DNA of 64,000 nt from Parietichytrium sp. I65-24A (Eukaryota > Sar > Bigyra > Thraustochytrida > Thraustochytriidae). The notes beneath the pieces are model-generated. The model was not told the origin of the DNA. It saw only the letters and a program-made list of their open reading frames with translations, and made no database searches. Positions 40,842 through 50,920 of this stretch are shown in pieces (the stretch's first letter is position 1; each line of letters begins with the position of its first letter). The stretch is from the NCBI GenBank assembly GCA_012862575.1, contig BLSF01000102.1, positions 1-64,000 of the forward strand, read 5' to 3'. The position numbers and the translations under genes were made by a program.

Positions 40842-41192
40842 TCAAGAGATAATGCATCGCCCGAACGGATCAGGCTTGCCCCGTTCCTCCTCCAGCTTTC
40901 GAAGCGATTCGATCACCGTGTAAAAATCCTTTTTGAAGTTTTCCTTGTCCTCAACCTCATTATACGCCACCTCGTGTATCAGCCGATTTCGGATTGTTGC
41001 TACTTTGCGCATCTTGCGCTTCAGATCATCCGGGATCCCTTGCGCCGTAGAAATCTTCTCGTGGAGACCTTTCCCCGTGGCACTAAAGTCTCGCTCCAGC
41101 ACGTGCTCTATGTTCTTGCTGGCAATTATGACCAGCTTGACGTCGCAGCAGCAATTGCTGAACACGTCAGACGACCCGAGGACGTTTCCCAT
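40842..41192 (-). CDS. Small HEPN-like protein with predicted N-myristoyl and CaaX lipidation
   Basis: A 116-residue intronless, mainly helical protein. The start MGNVLGSS fits N-myristoylation, and a CCC cluster at about residues 14-16 could be palmitoylated. The centre contains IRNRLIHE, an R-N-x-L-x-H pattern like the RNase motif of HEPN and DUF4145-type domains, flanked by amphipathic helices (DDLKRKMRKVATIRNR; FKKDFYTVIESLRKLEEE). The C-terminus is GRCIIS, a CaaX box (CIIS) expected to be farnesylated. HEPN proteins include toxin and anti-phage RNases in bacteria and domains of RNase L-like proteins in eukaryotes; many are catalytically inactive scaffolds. RNase activity is not shown here. 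A doubly lipidated membrane-bound HEPN-like module is inferred. Confidence 0.7.
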   Translation of the reverse strand: MGNVLGSSDVFSNCCCDVKLVIIASKNIEHVLERDFSATGKGLHEKISTAQGIPDDLKRKMRKVATIRNRLIHEVAYNEVEDKENFKKDFYTVIESLRKLEEERGKPDPFGRCIIS

Positions 41193-42670
41193 GCCTGCTC
41201 GCTGAGCACGACGCTCTTGACACGCTCCAAACTTCTCCCAGCGCCCCCGCTTTCGTGCTTACTTGCTTACTTGCGCAAACGGCTCCAGCGCCGGAATCCT
41301 CACGTTGCCGCCTTTCCTTTCCCCCGTTCCGCTCCTCTCCACTGCGCTCCCAGCTTTCTTGCGAATCCCGAAAGGGCTCTGAGGCGGGTGTACTCGAGTA
41401 CCACGTTTATCGTACACGTACGCAACCTTCTTCTGGAGAGTGCAGACTGTAGCTAGCTAGAGGCAGCATGTACACGTACCCGTTGACATGAGAGAGAGGT
41501 CTTCTCCATGGAAAGTTATGGAGAGAAGCACCTAGAGCAAGCACTCGCTCAAATGAAAGCGGTCCCGGAAAGAAGCGAAGAAATAGAAACAGAAAATCAA
41601 AATCGAAATTGAGGTAGAAACGGACGCATGTCTCGAGCTGCGGTCAGTGCTTTTGGCTTGCGAGTTCCGAAGCAGTGCCTCTTTCATCTCTTCCTGTTCA
41701 TGCCCCCTATTTGGAAACGCGGCTTGCTTTCATCGCCAAGCGGGGCCTCGGAACCTCTTTGAGAACTGTCGAGGCGCAGAATGCTCCTCTACCTGTTCGG
41801 CATTCGCGGTTGATGTGGGGGACTCTCCACGCGCGTGTACTCGTGAATGCTCTTCGGATGCCGGTGCCGTTGGGCGCCATCATCACAGTGCGCTGTCCAT
41901 TGGCCTTGAGCAGGTTGGGTCTGTGCATAAGACGGAAGGCGCGGTAACAGTAACTCAACGAAGCGGCTTTGATGCAGGCCTGCGATCGCAGTGCAACTTT
42001 CTTTCCAATTCCAACTTCTAATTCCATAAATACCAGCGAATCAACATCCCACAATTACATTGTGCGGCCGGAACAACCGATTCGCAGTAGCCCTGAGAGA
42101 AGCTCGGCAGCTCTATCCACGGACCAAATCGGTCTCGATGCTCCCAGACTTGCCACCGCTAAAAGGACTAAAAGGAGGGCATTCGTCAGCCCCCAGGGTG
42201 GGCTCGTTTGCTCTCTTCCATCGACGCGAACAATCGACCTGTGTATGATATAGTGCGCTGACCAGCTGACTGTGGGCACTAGCAAAAAACCAAACTGACA
42301 GTGAGTACGAGCACTTTCCAATTTATCGGCGCCGCCGCCCTCTCAACGAAACAAGCTGGCAAAGCTTTTGCTCCAAGTTCTAAATTCTTTTAGCAATTCA
42401 CAGAGAGCTCTTTGCGCGGTTTCACATGTTCACATGCGTTCACTTGTTGGCCAATTCTTATCGAATCGTCTGAATACATTCATAAGACCCCGAGGATAGG
42501 ACAATCGCTCTTGACGTCCTTTCTTGGCAAGTCAACAAGGCTTGAGAGAGGAAACCACTGGAAAGGTCGTTTCGAGACGTGCTTCAAACCCGAATCGAGC
42601 GTGTCAAACGTGCCGAACGAACGCACAGGAGCAGAGTTGGAGCGGGTGACGGTCGCATCGGATTGCGAAA
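41193..42670. other. Intergenic between divergent genes
   Basis: No gene supported; several short overlapping open frames have no recognisable domain. The dispersed motif occurs as CTGACTGTGGGC near 42267 and ACTGACAGTGAGTAC near 42294. Confidence 0.45.
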
Positions 42671-44378
42671 ATGGGCGCGAGCTTGAGCAAGGTGAGAGAG
42701 CTCTTCCAGCAGTATGGCCTCAAGCGCGTCTTGGCTGCTGTTGTTGCCCTGAGCCTGTTTAAGGCGACTGCGTGGTATAAAGTGCTGTACAAGCTAAAGA
42801 ATCGGCCGCCCGGCCCTGTGCCAATGCCTGTCATTGTAAGTTGCTAAGGGGCCGTGGCCTTTTCCCGAAGGAGGCAAGCGCAGTCTGACAAGTCGTGTAT
42901 TCTCAAAGGGAAACTTTGCCCTTCTCTCGCCGCCAAATACTGCCCCTGGAATCCACAGGGACTTTTACAAGTTGAGTCAGCAGTACGGTCCGGTTTACAG
43001 CCTCTGGTTTGGCTCAAATTATGGTGTTGTGCTCAACTCTCGCGAAGCTTATTTCGAAGCGCTAAAGGTGAAGCAGGACGATTTCGCTCACCGCCCTCAG
43101 CTTCGCTCTTACCAGGCGCTGACACATGGCTGCGGGGTTGCCATGAACAATGGTGCGCGATGGCGTATGATTCGAACGGTGCTGCAGCAAAGCATCACAA
43201 ACAAGCAGAAAGGCGTCGAGAGCGAAGGGCTCTTCATGGAGGAAATTGGGAATGGGCTGGCTTGGCTCCGTGACCAATGCGAGAGGGGCAAATCTGCAAG
43301 TTTTGACCTTCGTCAACTGCTGCGAAGGGAGGCGCTGAATGCCATCATGCGGAAGATCTTCTCCTTTCGTTTCGGCAACGAAAACACACAAACGTACATG
43401 GAAGTTCAAGACTGGATTCGCATTATCTTTGAGCACATTGCGCAAGGATCCCCATCTGATTTCATGCCGATAGCCAAATTGTTTCCGAACGAAGAGGAGA
43501 AGAACTATTTTGAGACGGTGCTGAAGATGGAGGAATTCATCGACGCGGAGATTGAGCGTCACAAGACGACAATTGGTCAAGCAGACCCGAACGACTTTGA
43601 CTTTATCCATGCAATGCTCGTCGCACGCGAGGAGGCAAAGAAGTCAGACAAACCTTTCATGACCGATGTGGATATTCGAGTTACATGCTGGGACAGTATG
43701 GCTGGCGCTATCGACACCGCGTCTACGACTATGGAGTGGGTTTTATACACACTTATTAATCACAAGCACGTGCTGCGCAAGGCCCAGCGCATTTTGGATG
43801 AAGTGGTTGGGCCAGACCGCCTTCCGTGCCTCGAGGATATCCCCAAGCTCGGCTACATCACAGCAATCATTGATGAGATCTTTCGCTGGAAGCACTTTGC
43901 TCCGCAAGGCTTGCCCCACGAAGCGGCCTGTGACACAACTCTGTGCGGCTACAACATTCCAAAAGGCACACAGATTTTTCTCAATTACTTTTCGCTCCAT
44001 ATGAACCCAGACTACTGGCAAAAGCCAGAGGAGTTCAGGCCCGAAAGGTTCCTCGAAGAAGAGAGAGAGCTTCTAGATGTTTGCCTGCACCCAGAGACCT
44101 TCTTTACAAGCCCAGAGTCGTACAAATTCGTGCCCTTTGGACAGGGCCGGAGGCGTTGTGTCGGCTATGGGCTAGGCCGGATTGCAATTTGGCTCAAGGT
44201 GGCCAGTTATCTCCACTGCTTTGATTGGGACTCTGTCGACGGGAAGCCCTTGGACCTCGACACGGAGATTCTCGGCATCACAATGGTCCCAAAGGAACAG
44301 AACATCAAAGCGATCCCTCGTCCAGCAGCCCGGCTCGTGAAGAGTCTGGAAAACGTTCCAGGCTACGACCAGCGCTGA
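42671..44378 (+). CDS. Cytochrome P450 (two exons)
   Basis: Exon 1 is 42671-42835 and exon 2 is 42909-44378, with a 73-base GTAAGT...AAAG intron in phase 0; together they encode 544 residues. The join gives the P450 hinge RPPGPVPMPVI-GNFALL, which confirms the splice. An N-terminal hydrophobic helix (GLKRVLAAVVALSLF) anchors it in the ER. Further signatures are the I-helix AGAIDTASTTMEW, the K-helix EIFR (ExxR) and the haem-binding FGQGRRRCVGYG with its Cys ligand. It is a haem-thiolate mono-oxygenase needing a reductase; the arrangement resembles class II microsomal P450s of the CYP2 type. The substrate cannot be inferred. A G at position 2 (MGASLSK) makes an N-myristoyl site possible but unusual for a P450. 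Confidence 0.93.
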
Positions 44379-45483
44379 GGTTTCCGTTCATGAGTCTCCA
44401 TCAGTGTTCTTGTGCTTGAACAAGAAAGAATTCCCACTCCTTCGGCTCTTGACTCACTGTCAAACAAATGTTAAAGTACTTTTCACACGTGGCCACTTTT
44501 AATCAAATCAGTCAAGCAAGCTCTTCCAAATCCCTCATTTTCTTCTCCTTCAGGTGAATGAATACAAGCGCAGGGCCCATGGCCGTCTTGGCAATCGAAA
44601 AAAAGCCCAACGCTCCCGGCGTCCTCCACTCTGACTGTTCCTGAATTCTGATCAGCTTTCAGTTAATTGACTGACTGTGATAGATTGTTCACGAAACACC
44701 GCTGGCAACAGCAGAAACAAACAACCGCCAATCGAAACTTGTTGATGAAGTTACTGAGACGAACAACACCTCGAAAGATACTGATACGCAGTGCTAGCTC
44801 TAGCTGGCGATGTTACTGAGTACGTTGGGATTGGCCAAAGAGCGGACAAATGTGCTCAAATGCCGGACGCCAAACAGAAGAACAACCAACAAAAGAAAAC
44901 AACACAAAACAGAGAAGAAGAAGAAGAAGAAAACCTTTGCCAGGTCGGCGCTGCCATCGGCGTATTTGAATTGACTCGAATTTGAAGAAGGCCGCGACGC
45001 CCATCCTTCGACTTGATGTCCCGACATAGAATGATAGACAGAAGAAAGACTTGCAGTCTCATCCTCGAGTCTCGGTAAGATGCACAAAGCGCCGACTATG
45101 GCGCAGGCTGAAACTGACACTGTGAAACTCGAGTGTTGCTGTACTGAGCACCCAGTTTACCCAGTACTCCGAAGACTCAGTCAGTGTTGACAGAGAGCAC
45201 AAGGTGACGGAAGCGCGGAGAAAGCAGTCCCGTACCGCGTACAGGTACTCGAGCACCATAGGTGACTATCGTTTGTTTGCCTGATTGTTGGCTCGATTGG
45301 TTGACTGCGAGCGAGGCAGCACATTCAGACAATACTGCTCCGCAGAACAAGAACGGAAACAAAAACGCGGTACACAGCGACGAGCACGAGGGCAGGAAAG
45401 AGAACGGGAACGAGTATTCGCTTTGCAGCGGCGAGCTCTGCAGTGCTTGCGTGAGTTCCAATACCGAGCTTGGTGCAAACAAG
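44379..45483. other. Intergenic, upstream of HPP gene
   Basis: No gene supported. Contains a CTGAATTCTGATCAG fragment (44640-44655), TGACTGACTGTGATAG near 44669, an (AGA)n tract at 44912-44932, and GTACTGAGCAC / CAGTACTCCGA near 45140-45172. An in-frame non-ATG extension of the next gene runs back to about 45262, but its composition is unlike coding DNA. Confidence 0.5.
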
Positions 45484-46188
45484 ATGATGTCCCGAAATCT
45501 CGCTTCTTTGTCTCGCCGGATCGCGCTTTGCACCAGGCGAGATGCAGCGTGGGCAAGGGTGGACGCGATGCGATTGTCTGTGGTTGCCCCGCCGAAGCAA
45601 GGGCAGGACGAAAAGAAGGAGAGCAAGGTGGAGGGAATAAGCTTGATGGAAAAGTTGAGAGGAGTCCAAGGCGCAGCCAAGCCCCCGGTGCCTGATAGTG
45701 CTTTTATTGCAATGTCAGGCTTGGGGAGTGCTCTGGGGATTGGTTCGATCTCGGTCATGCATTATTGGATTACGAACACACACGACTACACGATGTTACT
45801 CGGGTCGTTCGGGGCGACTGCAGTGCTACTATTTGGTGCGCCTGCCGCTCCGTTCTCGCAACCTCGTAATGTGATTGGCGGACATTTGGTGAGTGCCTTT
45901 TGTGGGGTTGCCGCGTATCAGGTTTTTGGAGCCGCACTGAATCTCCCAGTACTTGCTGCGCCTGTCGGAGTTGCGCTCGCTGTGATGAGCATGCAGAAAA
46001 CAAACACCGTGCACCCGCCCGCGGGCGGGACTGCCTTAATTGCAGTGCTTGGCTCACCTGCTATTCATGGCCTTGGTTTTGGGCTCTTGATTCCTTCTGC
46101 TGTTGGGTCCGCCAGTCTGGTGCTGTCAGCCGTTTTATTCAACAACTTGTGCCGCGGAGGAATGAGATACCCTCAGTATTGGCTCTAA
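45484..46188 (+). CDS. HPP-family integral membrane protein with mitochondrial-type presequence
   Basis: 234 residues from ATG 45484. The N-terminus MMSRNLASLSRRIALCTRRD is Arg/Ser-rich and amphipathic without acids, typical of mitochondrial import. After a basic linker come four or more hydrophobic segments: AMSGLGSALGIGSISVM, LLGSFGATAVLLFGAPAAP, VSAFCGVAAYQVFGAALNLP, and GLGFGLLIPSAVGSASLVLS. The family signature TNTVHPPAGGTAL includes the His-Pro-Pro that names it. Family knowledge: HPP proteins occur in bacteria, plants and algae, and plastid and cyanobacterial members are implicated in nitrite transport. Here the predicted location is mitochondrial rather than plastid. Transport function is inferred from family. 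Confidence 0.88.
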   Translation: MMSRNLASLSRRIALCTRRDAAWARVDAMRLSVVAPPKQGQDEKKESKVEGISLMEKLRGVQGAAKPPVPDSAFIAMSGLGSALGIGSISVMHYWITNTHDYTMLLGSFGATAVLLFGAPAAPFSQPRNVIGGHLVSAFCGVAAYQVFGAALNLPVLAAPVGVALAVMSMQKTNTVHPPAGGTALIAVLGSPAIHGLGFGLLIPSAVGSASLVLSAVLFNNLCRGGMRYPQYWL

Positions 46189-46411
46189 CTGCACGTTCAA
46201 GTCACTGTTCCTCGTCGAGAGTCACAACGGGAAACAAGAGCAGAGCCCGAGAAAAGAACAAAAGTATTTAAACCTCTTTTTTAAATATATATTTTTTAGA
46301 AGAAAGCTACAATCCAGCATCGAAATTAAACAACATTCGAGGGTTGAAATAAAAAGTGAGGAGACAAGTATGCAAGGAGGCGATACGTCTGCATGCGTTT
46401 CAGATGGCTTT

Positions 46412-47529
46412 CTAGAGCTTGGATGAGTATGCCATCCTGATACCTCCGTCAAGGCGAATAGTCTCACCGTTGAGGTATGCGTTGTCGATGATTGCAAGAG
46501 CCAACTGAGCAAACTCTTCTGGGAGGCCCAAGCGCTTTGGAGCGACCACGCTCATTGCCAAGCCTTGGCGCACCTTGTCCGAGGAACGAGCCATCATTGG
46601 GGTCTCCCTAAACACATGAAACAGGGAAGCGAGAAAAGAGGGTTAGATTGCTGCCCAGTAGAACCTGAACCTGGAGACGGCAGTTAAAACTTACATAATA
46701 CCTGGCGCGATGGTGCACACGCGGATGCCGTAGGTTCCGAGGTCGCGTGCCATCGGAAGGGTCATCTGGGTGACAGCACCCTTGCTTGCAGCTTTGGACA
46801 TGTTGAAAACACGGAGTGGTCAGCAACACAGGCTCGAGCACATCGGCGCTCATCGGCTAAACAACAACGTACCATAGGCAACCTGCCCTTTCTGGCCATC
46901 GAATGCTGCGACACTGGCGCAGTTGACGATGCAGCCGCGCTGTCCGTGCTGGTCAGGTTGATTTTCCGCCATCACACGAGCAGCATACTTGCAGACATTG
47001 AAAACTCCGTACAAGTTGACCTTGAGGACAAAGTCAAAGATGGAGGAGTCATGCACGCCGCTCTTGGTAAGGGTGGTGGCGACACTTCCTGGAGATTGTA
47101 AAGATCGCGAGAGGGGTCAGCACACGGTAGTCTTCAACCACTAAAATTCGCAAGACCACACACACACTTACCAACTCCAGCGCAGGTGATAGCGCCGTGA
47201 ATAGAGCCGAACTTGGCCTTTGCGGCATCAACTGCGGCCTTGATGCTCTCTTCGCTTGTCGCGTCCATGTTGACGAACAAAGCGCGGCTTCCGAGCTCCT
47301 TCTCGAGCTGCTGTCCACGCTCGTCATCGCGGTCGAGGATGGCCACATTGGCGTTCTGAGCAATCAAAGCACGGCACGTGGCCTCTCCGAGCCCGCTCGC
47401 GCCTCCGGTCACCACATAGGTCTTGCCTGTCCACACCGATCGCAAAAAGCACCTCGCAGTCCAAGGTCAGACGACGCTTGCCACCTCACAGCTCTCTGCC
47501 CAGCGACACTTACCTTTACGGTCCGTCAT
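46412..47529 (-). CDS. HSD17B10-like: 3-hydroxyacyl-CoA dehydrogenase type 2-like SDR (HSD10-like), five exons
   Basis: Exons in transcript order: 47529-47514 (16 nt), 47426-47172, 47088-46873, 46791-46695 and 46607-46412. They total 780 nt, 259 residues, close to the 261 of human HSD10. Every splice restores a codon expected for the family: MTDRKG-KTYVV, CAGVG-SVATT, VAYA-ASKGAV, APGIM-ETPMM. Signatures: the nucleotide-binding [11 protein letters not shown]; the second Gly/Ala loop CAGVG; the catalytic Ser in NCASVAAF and the YAASK Tyr/Lys; and [14 protein letters not shown] near the end. HSD10 oxidises short or branched 3-hydroxyacyl-CoA and steroids in mitochondria, and in animals is also part of RNase P. 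No presequence is obvious beyond the very short first exon. This is the second most intron-rich gene in the window. Confidence 0.93.
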
Positions 47530-47968
47530 TGTCGATGTCTTTGCAAATGCAACTTGTCCTTCTCTTGTGCTTCTCTTGTCGCAAGTCAATCTGCGCCGTC
47601 GCGATGGGAGTCTGCTCGAGCGTATCTTTTGGTCCGACACAAGCACTACTTCCCTACTCGCAGTACTCGCAGTCCACGCATCTCTACTACTAGTACCGAT
47701 ACAGTGTCTTTGGCAGGATCGGACTGTAAGCAGCGAGCAGCTCACTGTTCCCCGGCGTCGGACTCTCTGTCTACTCTGTCTGTGAAATGTGTTCGAGTCT
47801 AGTTTTGATTCAAATTTCTTTCGATTGGTTGAAGATGAAATACAGATGGAAAGTATTGGAGGGAAGGTGTGATGGAGTGGCCAACAGCGCTTGCCGGGTA
47901 CTTCCGGGTGTTTTGTGCACACCTCCTATTTCTTGGATGGCCGAGACCCGAAAGCTTTGCAGTGCAGA
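47530..47968. other. Intergenic; includes start of segmental duplication
   Basis: No gene supported. From about 47777 onward the sequence matches 49779 onward, marking one edge of the HEAT-gene duplication. Confidence 0.6.
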
Positions 47969-48946
47969 TTAGAAGTCTGAGTCCGAGTCTGAGTCCGAGT
48001 CTTGGTTGTTCGGATCGAGCTGCATCATGTTCTCTCCATCGACGGTTGTTTCGTCTCTCCGTGCCGAAACCAGTCGCTTGAGCTCTGATAAATCTCCACA
48101 GTGGATAATTTCAACATCGTAGTCGCCGTCGCGAACTTCAAGGAGTTCTTCTAGATCACTACCCAGCGGACCGTTACGCGCTAGAGCCAGCGCACAGGCT
48201 GCCACACTCAGCGCAGCTTGGTCGGGGCCCGAATCCTCTGAAAGCGAAGCAACAAGATCTGCAAGAGGATCTTCCGGATCGCCGGTTGGGAGCAAGACAG
48301 CGTAACTTAGCGCAGCTAGCGCGCGCCGCATGGGAGGGTACGGCAAGTTCTCCATGACTTCTTTCAGCAAGGGAAGGGAGACAAACGCCTTTCTCGGAAA
48401 GCTTGACAGGCAAAAGATTGCAGTTTCTGCCAAATCTTCGTCCGAATCGTGCACGAGAGGCATGATAACATCCCAGGCTATCTCCTCCACCGCCACATAA
48501 CAATCCCGCGCCCAGATTTCCATTCGGAGTTGCTCCTCGTCCGAACCGCCGTATGTTGGGGCGCCGCCGGGCTCCACCATGCCTTGCACGTTCGCAAACA
48601 TCTTATCCGGGTCGAGTGGCTCGGCGAGAAATGTATCCGATGGTTCTCCCGTTGCCAAGTGGTGGAGATAAGACACCAGGAACCGCTTCAGTTCATAGTC
48701 CTCCGGGCCATTCTGCAAGATGTCGGCGAGAAAGGGCACAGCATGTGCGCTGGCCTGCCATACCGACCCCTGATGGTACACATTGCCCCACAAAACCTCG
48801 CGCACCTGACTTAGTCCATCCACTGACAGCTCCGGATCGTTCAGCTTGCGCAAGAGGTCGGGCACATCTGTCGCCGGACCGTAGGCGTGGTGTATCGAGC
48901 CCCACGGCACGTCGTCCAGACCACTCAGGTCGGCGGCTTGTCCCAT
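47969..48946 (-). CDS. Bacterial-type HEAT-repeat protein, copy 1
   Basis: 325 residues from ATG 48946 (MGQAADLSGLDDVPWGSIHHAYG). The open frame extends upstream to about 49036 but has no ATG there, and the paralogue is frameshifted in that stretch, so 48946 is preferred. The sequence consists of helical HEAT-like repeats: DVPDLLRKLNDPEL...VREVLWGNVYHQGSV, SAHAVPFLADIL, EEIAWDVIMPLVHDSDEDLAETAIFCL, MRRALAALSYAVLL. The tail is (DS)n-rich. The opening LDDVPW..IHHAYGPATDVP followed by a HQGSV-type motif is one I associate with bacterial HEAT-repeat proteins, so acquisition from bacteria is plausible (inference). It is intronless. HEAT solenoids bind proteins; the function is unknown. Confidence 0.85.
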   Translation of the reverse strand: MGQAADLSGLDDVPWGSIHHAYGPATDVPDLLRKLNDPELSVDGLSQVREVLWGNVYHQGSVWQASAHAVPFLADILQNGPEDYELKRFLVSYLHHLATGEPSDTFLAEPLDPDKMFANVQGMVEPGGAPTYGGSDEEQLRMEIWARDCYVAVEEIAWDVIMPLVHDSDEDLAETAIFCLSSFPRKAFVSLPLLKEVMENLPYPPMRRALAALSYAVLLPTGDPEDPLADLVASLSEDSGPDQAALSVAACALALARNGPLGSDLEELLEVRDGDYDVEIIHCGDLSELKRLVSARRDETTVDGENMMQLDPNNQDSDSDSDSDF

Positions 48947-49036
48947 GCCTGTTTGCGCGCTCTCAGAGCCTCGCCACCACACCGCTTTATACTGCAAAGC
49001 TCGAGACGCCTGCGAATCAAAAGATTCCAGTGGCAA

Positions 49037-49954
49037 TCAGTGGCAATCAGTAGCACCAGTGGCCTATCGCACACCTCTGAAACATTTTGGAACATTTTGG
49101 AACCCCGGAACGTCTAGTCACGGGTATTGGAGAGTTAGTTCATTTTGGACAAAGCACGTTCCATTCCTTTCTTCTGCAACATTCTGCAACAACCTTTACA
49201 GTTTTGTGGGGTTGCAGGATCGGCGTGGTGAAGTGTGAGCCTCGTCAGTCAGAGGGTCAACCCTTGCGCCACGGTGTGAGAGGTGTGATGGGTGATAGTG
49301 AGCGAGCCAACACCCGTCAAGTTTTGAAGAACGACTGGCTCGGGGCTCATAGTCGCGCATTTTGGAAGACTGCAGCCCAGAATTCAGAACAATAAATTCA
49401 GAATTCAGAAGTTCAGAATTCAGAAGTTCAGAATTCAGAATTCACAGTCAGGACAAAAAAATCAGACAAACCGAGTACCGGTACCAAAACCCGTCCCGGT
49501 GTGGAAAGTAATGGGTAGACTAGACATCAATACTGTTCCAGGTACGTCCAGGTACAGACTGTGAGTGAGAAGTTACGAGTGAGTACACGAAAAGAGACTT
49601 TGGGTCCAACCTTTCCAACCCATTGTTAAAAATAAATTCAAAATTTCCAAATTCTGAACTCTAAAGTTCTAAATTGAATTTCCACATCTCTCGCAATCCG
49701 CGCAATTCCCTGTCAAACACAGCAGAGATGTTTCCTGAACAGTTATGCATTTTTTCTTTCTTTTTTTGGACTCCCCTGTCTGTAAAACGTGTTCAAGTCT
49801 AGTTTTGATTCAAATTTCTTTCGATTGGTTGAAGATGAAATAGAGTTGGAAAGTATTGGAGGGAAGGTGTGATGGAGTTGCCGGGCACTTCCAGGTGTTT
49901 TGTGCGCACCTCTTTTTCTTGGATGGTCGAGACCCGAAAGCTTTGCAGTGCAGA
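49037..49954. other. Intergenic spacer, part of the duplication unit
   Basis: No gene supported. 49201-49760 matches 52410-52935. It holds an AATTCAGA array (49379-49446), CCGAGTACCGGTACC, and the motif ACAGACTGTGAGTGAG near 49556. Confidence 0.6.
49379..49446. repeat. AATTCAGA heptamer array
   Basis: Imperfect repeats of AATTCAGA/GTTCAGA in the spacer downstream of the copy 1 HEAT gene's 5' end. A shorter, differently phased array sits in the matching position at 52591-52646. Confidence 0.85.
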
Positions 49955-50920
49955 TTAAAAGTCTGAGTCCGAGTCTTGGTTGTTCGGATCGAGCTGCATC
50001 ATGTTCTCTCCATCGATGGTTGTTTTGGCCCTCCGTGCCGAAACCAGCCGCTTGAGCTCTGATAAATCTCCACAGTGGATAATTTCAACATCGTCGTCGC
50101 CGTCGCGAACTTCAAGGAGTCCTTCTAGATCACTACCCAGCGGACCGTTACGCGCTAGAGCCAGCGCACAGGCTGCCACACTCAGCGCAGCTTGGTCGGG
50201 GTCCGAATCCTCTGAAAGCGAAGCAACAAGATCTGCAAGAGGATCTTCCGGATCGCCGGTTGGGAGCAAGACAGCGTAACTTAGCGCAGCTAGCGCGCGC
50301 CGCATGGGACGGTACGGCAAGTTCTCCATGACTTCTTTTAGGAAGGGAAGGGAGACATACGCCTTTCTCGGAAAGCTTGACAGGCAAAAGATTGCAGTTT
50401 CTGCCAACTCTTCGTCCGAGTCGTGCACGAGAGGCATGATAGCATCCCAGGCTATCTCCTCCACCGCCACATAACAATCCCGCGCCCAGATTTCCATTCG
50501 GAGTTGCTCCTCGTCCGAACCGCCGTATGTTGGGGCGCCGCCGGGCTCCACCATACCTTGCACGTTCGCAAACATTTTATCCGGGTCGAGTGGCTCGGCG
50601 AGAAATGTATCTGACGGGTACCCTGTCGCCAAGTGGTGGAGATAAGACACCAGGAACCGCTTCAGTTCATAGTCCTCCGGGCCATTCTGCAAGATGTCGG
50701 CGAGAAAGGGCACAACATGTGCGCTGGCCTGCCATACCGATCCCTGATGGAACACATTGCCCCACAAAACCCTGCGCACCTGACGTAGTCCATCCTCTGA
50801 CAGCTCCGGATCGTTCAGCTTGCGCAAGAGGTCGGGCACATCTGTCGCTGGACCGTAGGCGTGGTGTATCGAGCCCCACGGCACGTCGTCAAGACCATGC
50901 AGGTCGGCGGCTTGTTCCAT
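49955..50920 (-). CDS. Bacterial-type HEAT-repeat protein, copy 2 (tandem paralogue)
   Basis: 321 residues from ATG 50920 (MEQAADLHGLDDVPWGSIHHAYG). It is nearly identical to copy 1 through its whole length, with scattered replacements (for example VREVLWGNVY to VRRVLWGNVF, SGPDQ to SDPDQ). The terminal DSDSDSDSDF is shortened to DSDSDF by four residues. Just upstream, copy 2 lacks one A in the CAGTATAAAGCGG stretch, so the longer frame seen in copy 1 is not conserved. Both genes point the same way, about 1 kb apart. An intact frame with mostly conservative changes suggests both copies are, or recently were, functional. Confidence 0.85.
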   Translation of the reverse strand: MEQAADLHGLDDVPWGSIHHAYGPATDVPDLLRKLNDPELSEDGLRQVRRVLWGNVFHQGSVWQASAHVVPFLADILQNGPEDYELKRFLVSYLHHLATGYPSDTFLAEPLDPDKMFANVQGMVEPGGAPTYGGSDEEQLRMEIWARDCYVAVEEIAWDAIMPLVHDSDEELAETAIFCLSSFPRKAYVSLPFLKEVMENLPYRPMRRALAALSYAVLLPTGDPEDPLADLVASLSEDSDPDQAALSVAACALALARNGPLGSDLEGLLEVRDGDDDVEIIHCGDLSELKRLVSARRAKTTIDGENMMQLDPNNQDSDSDF

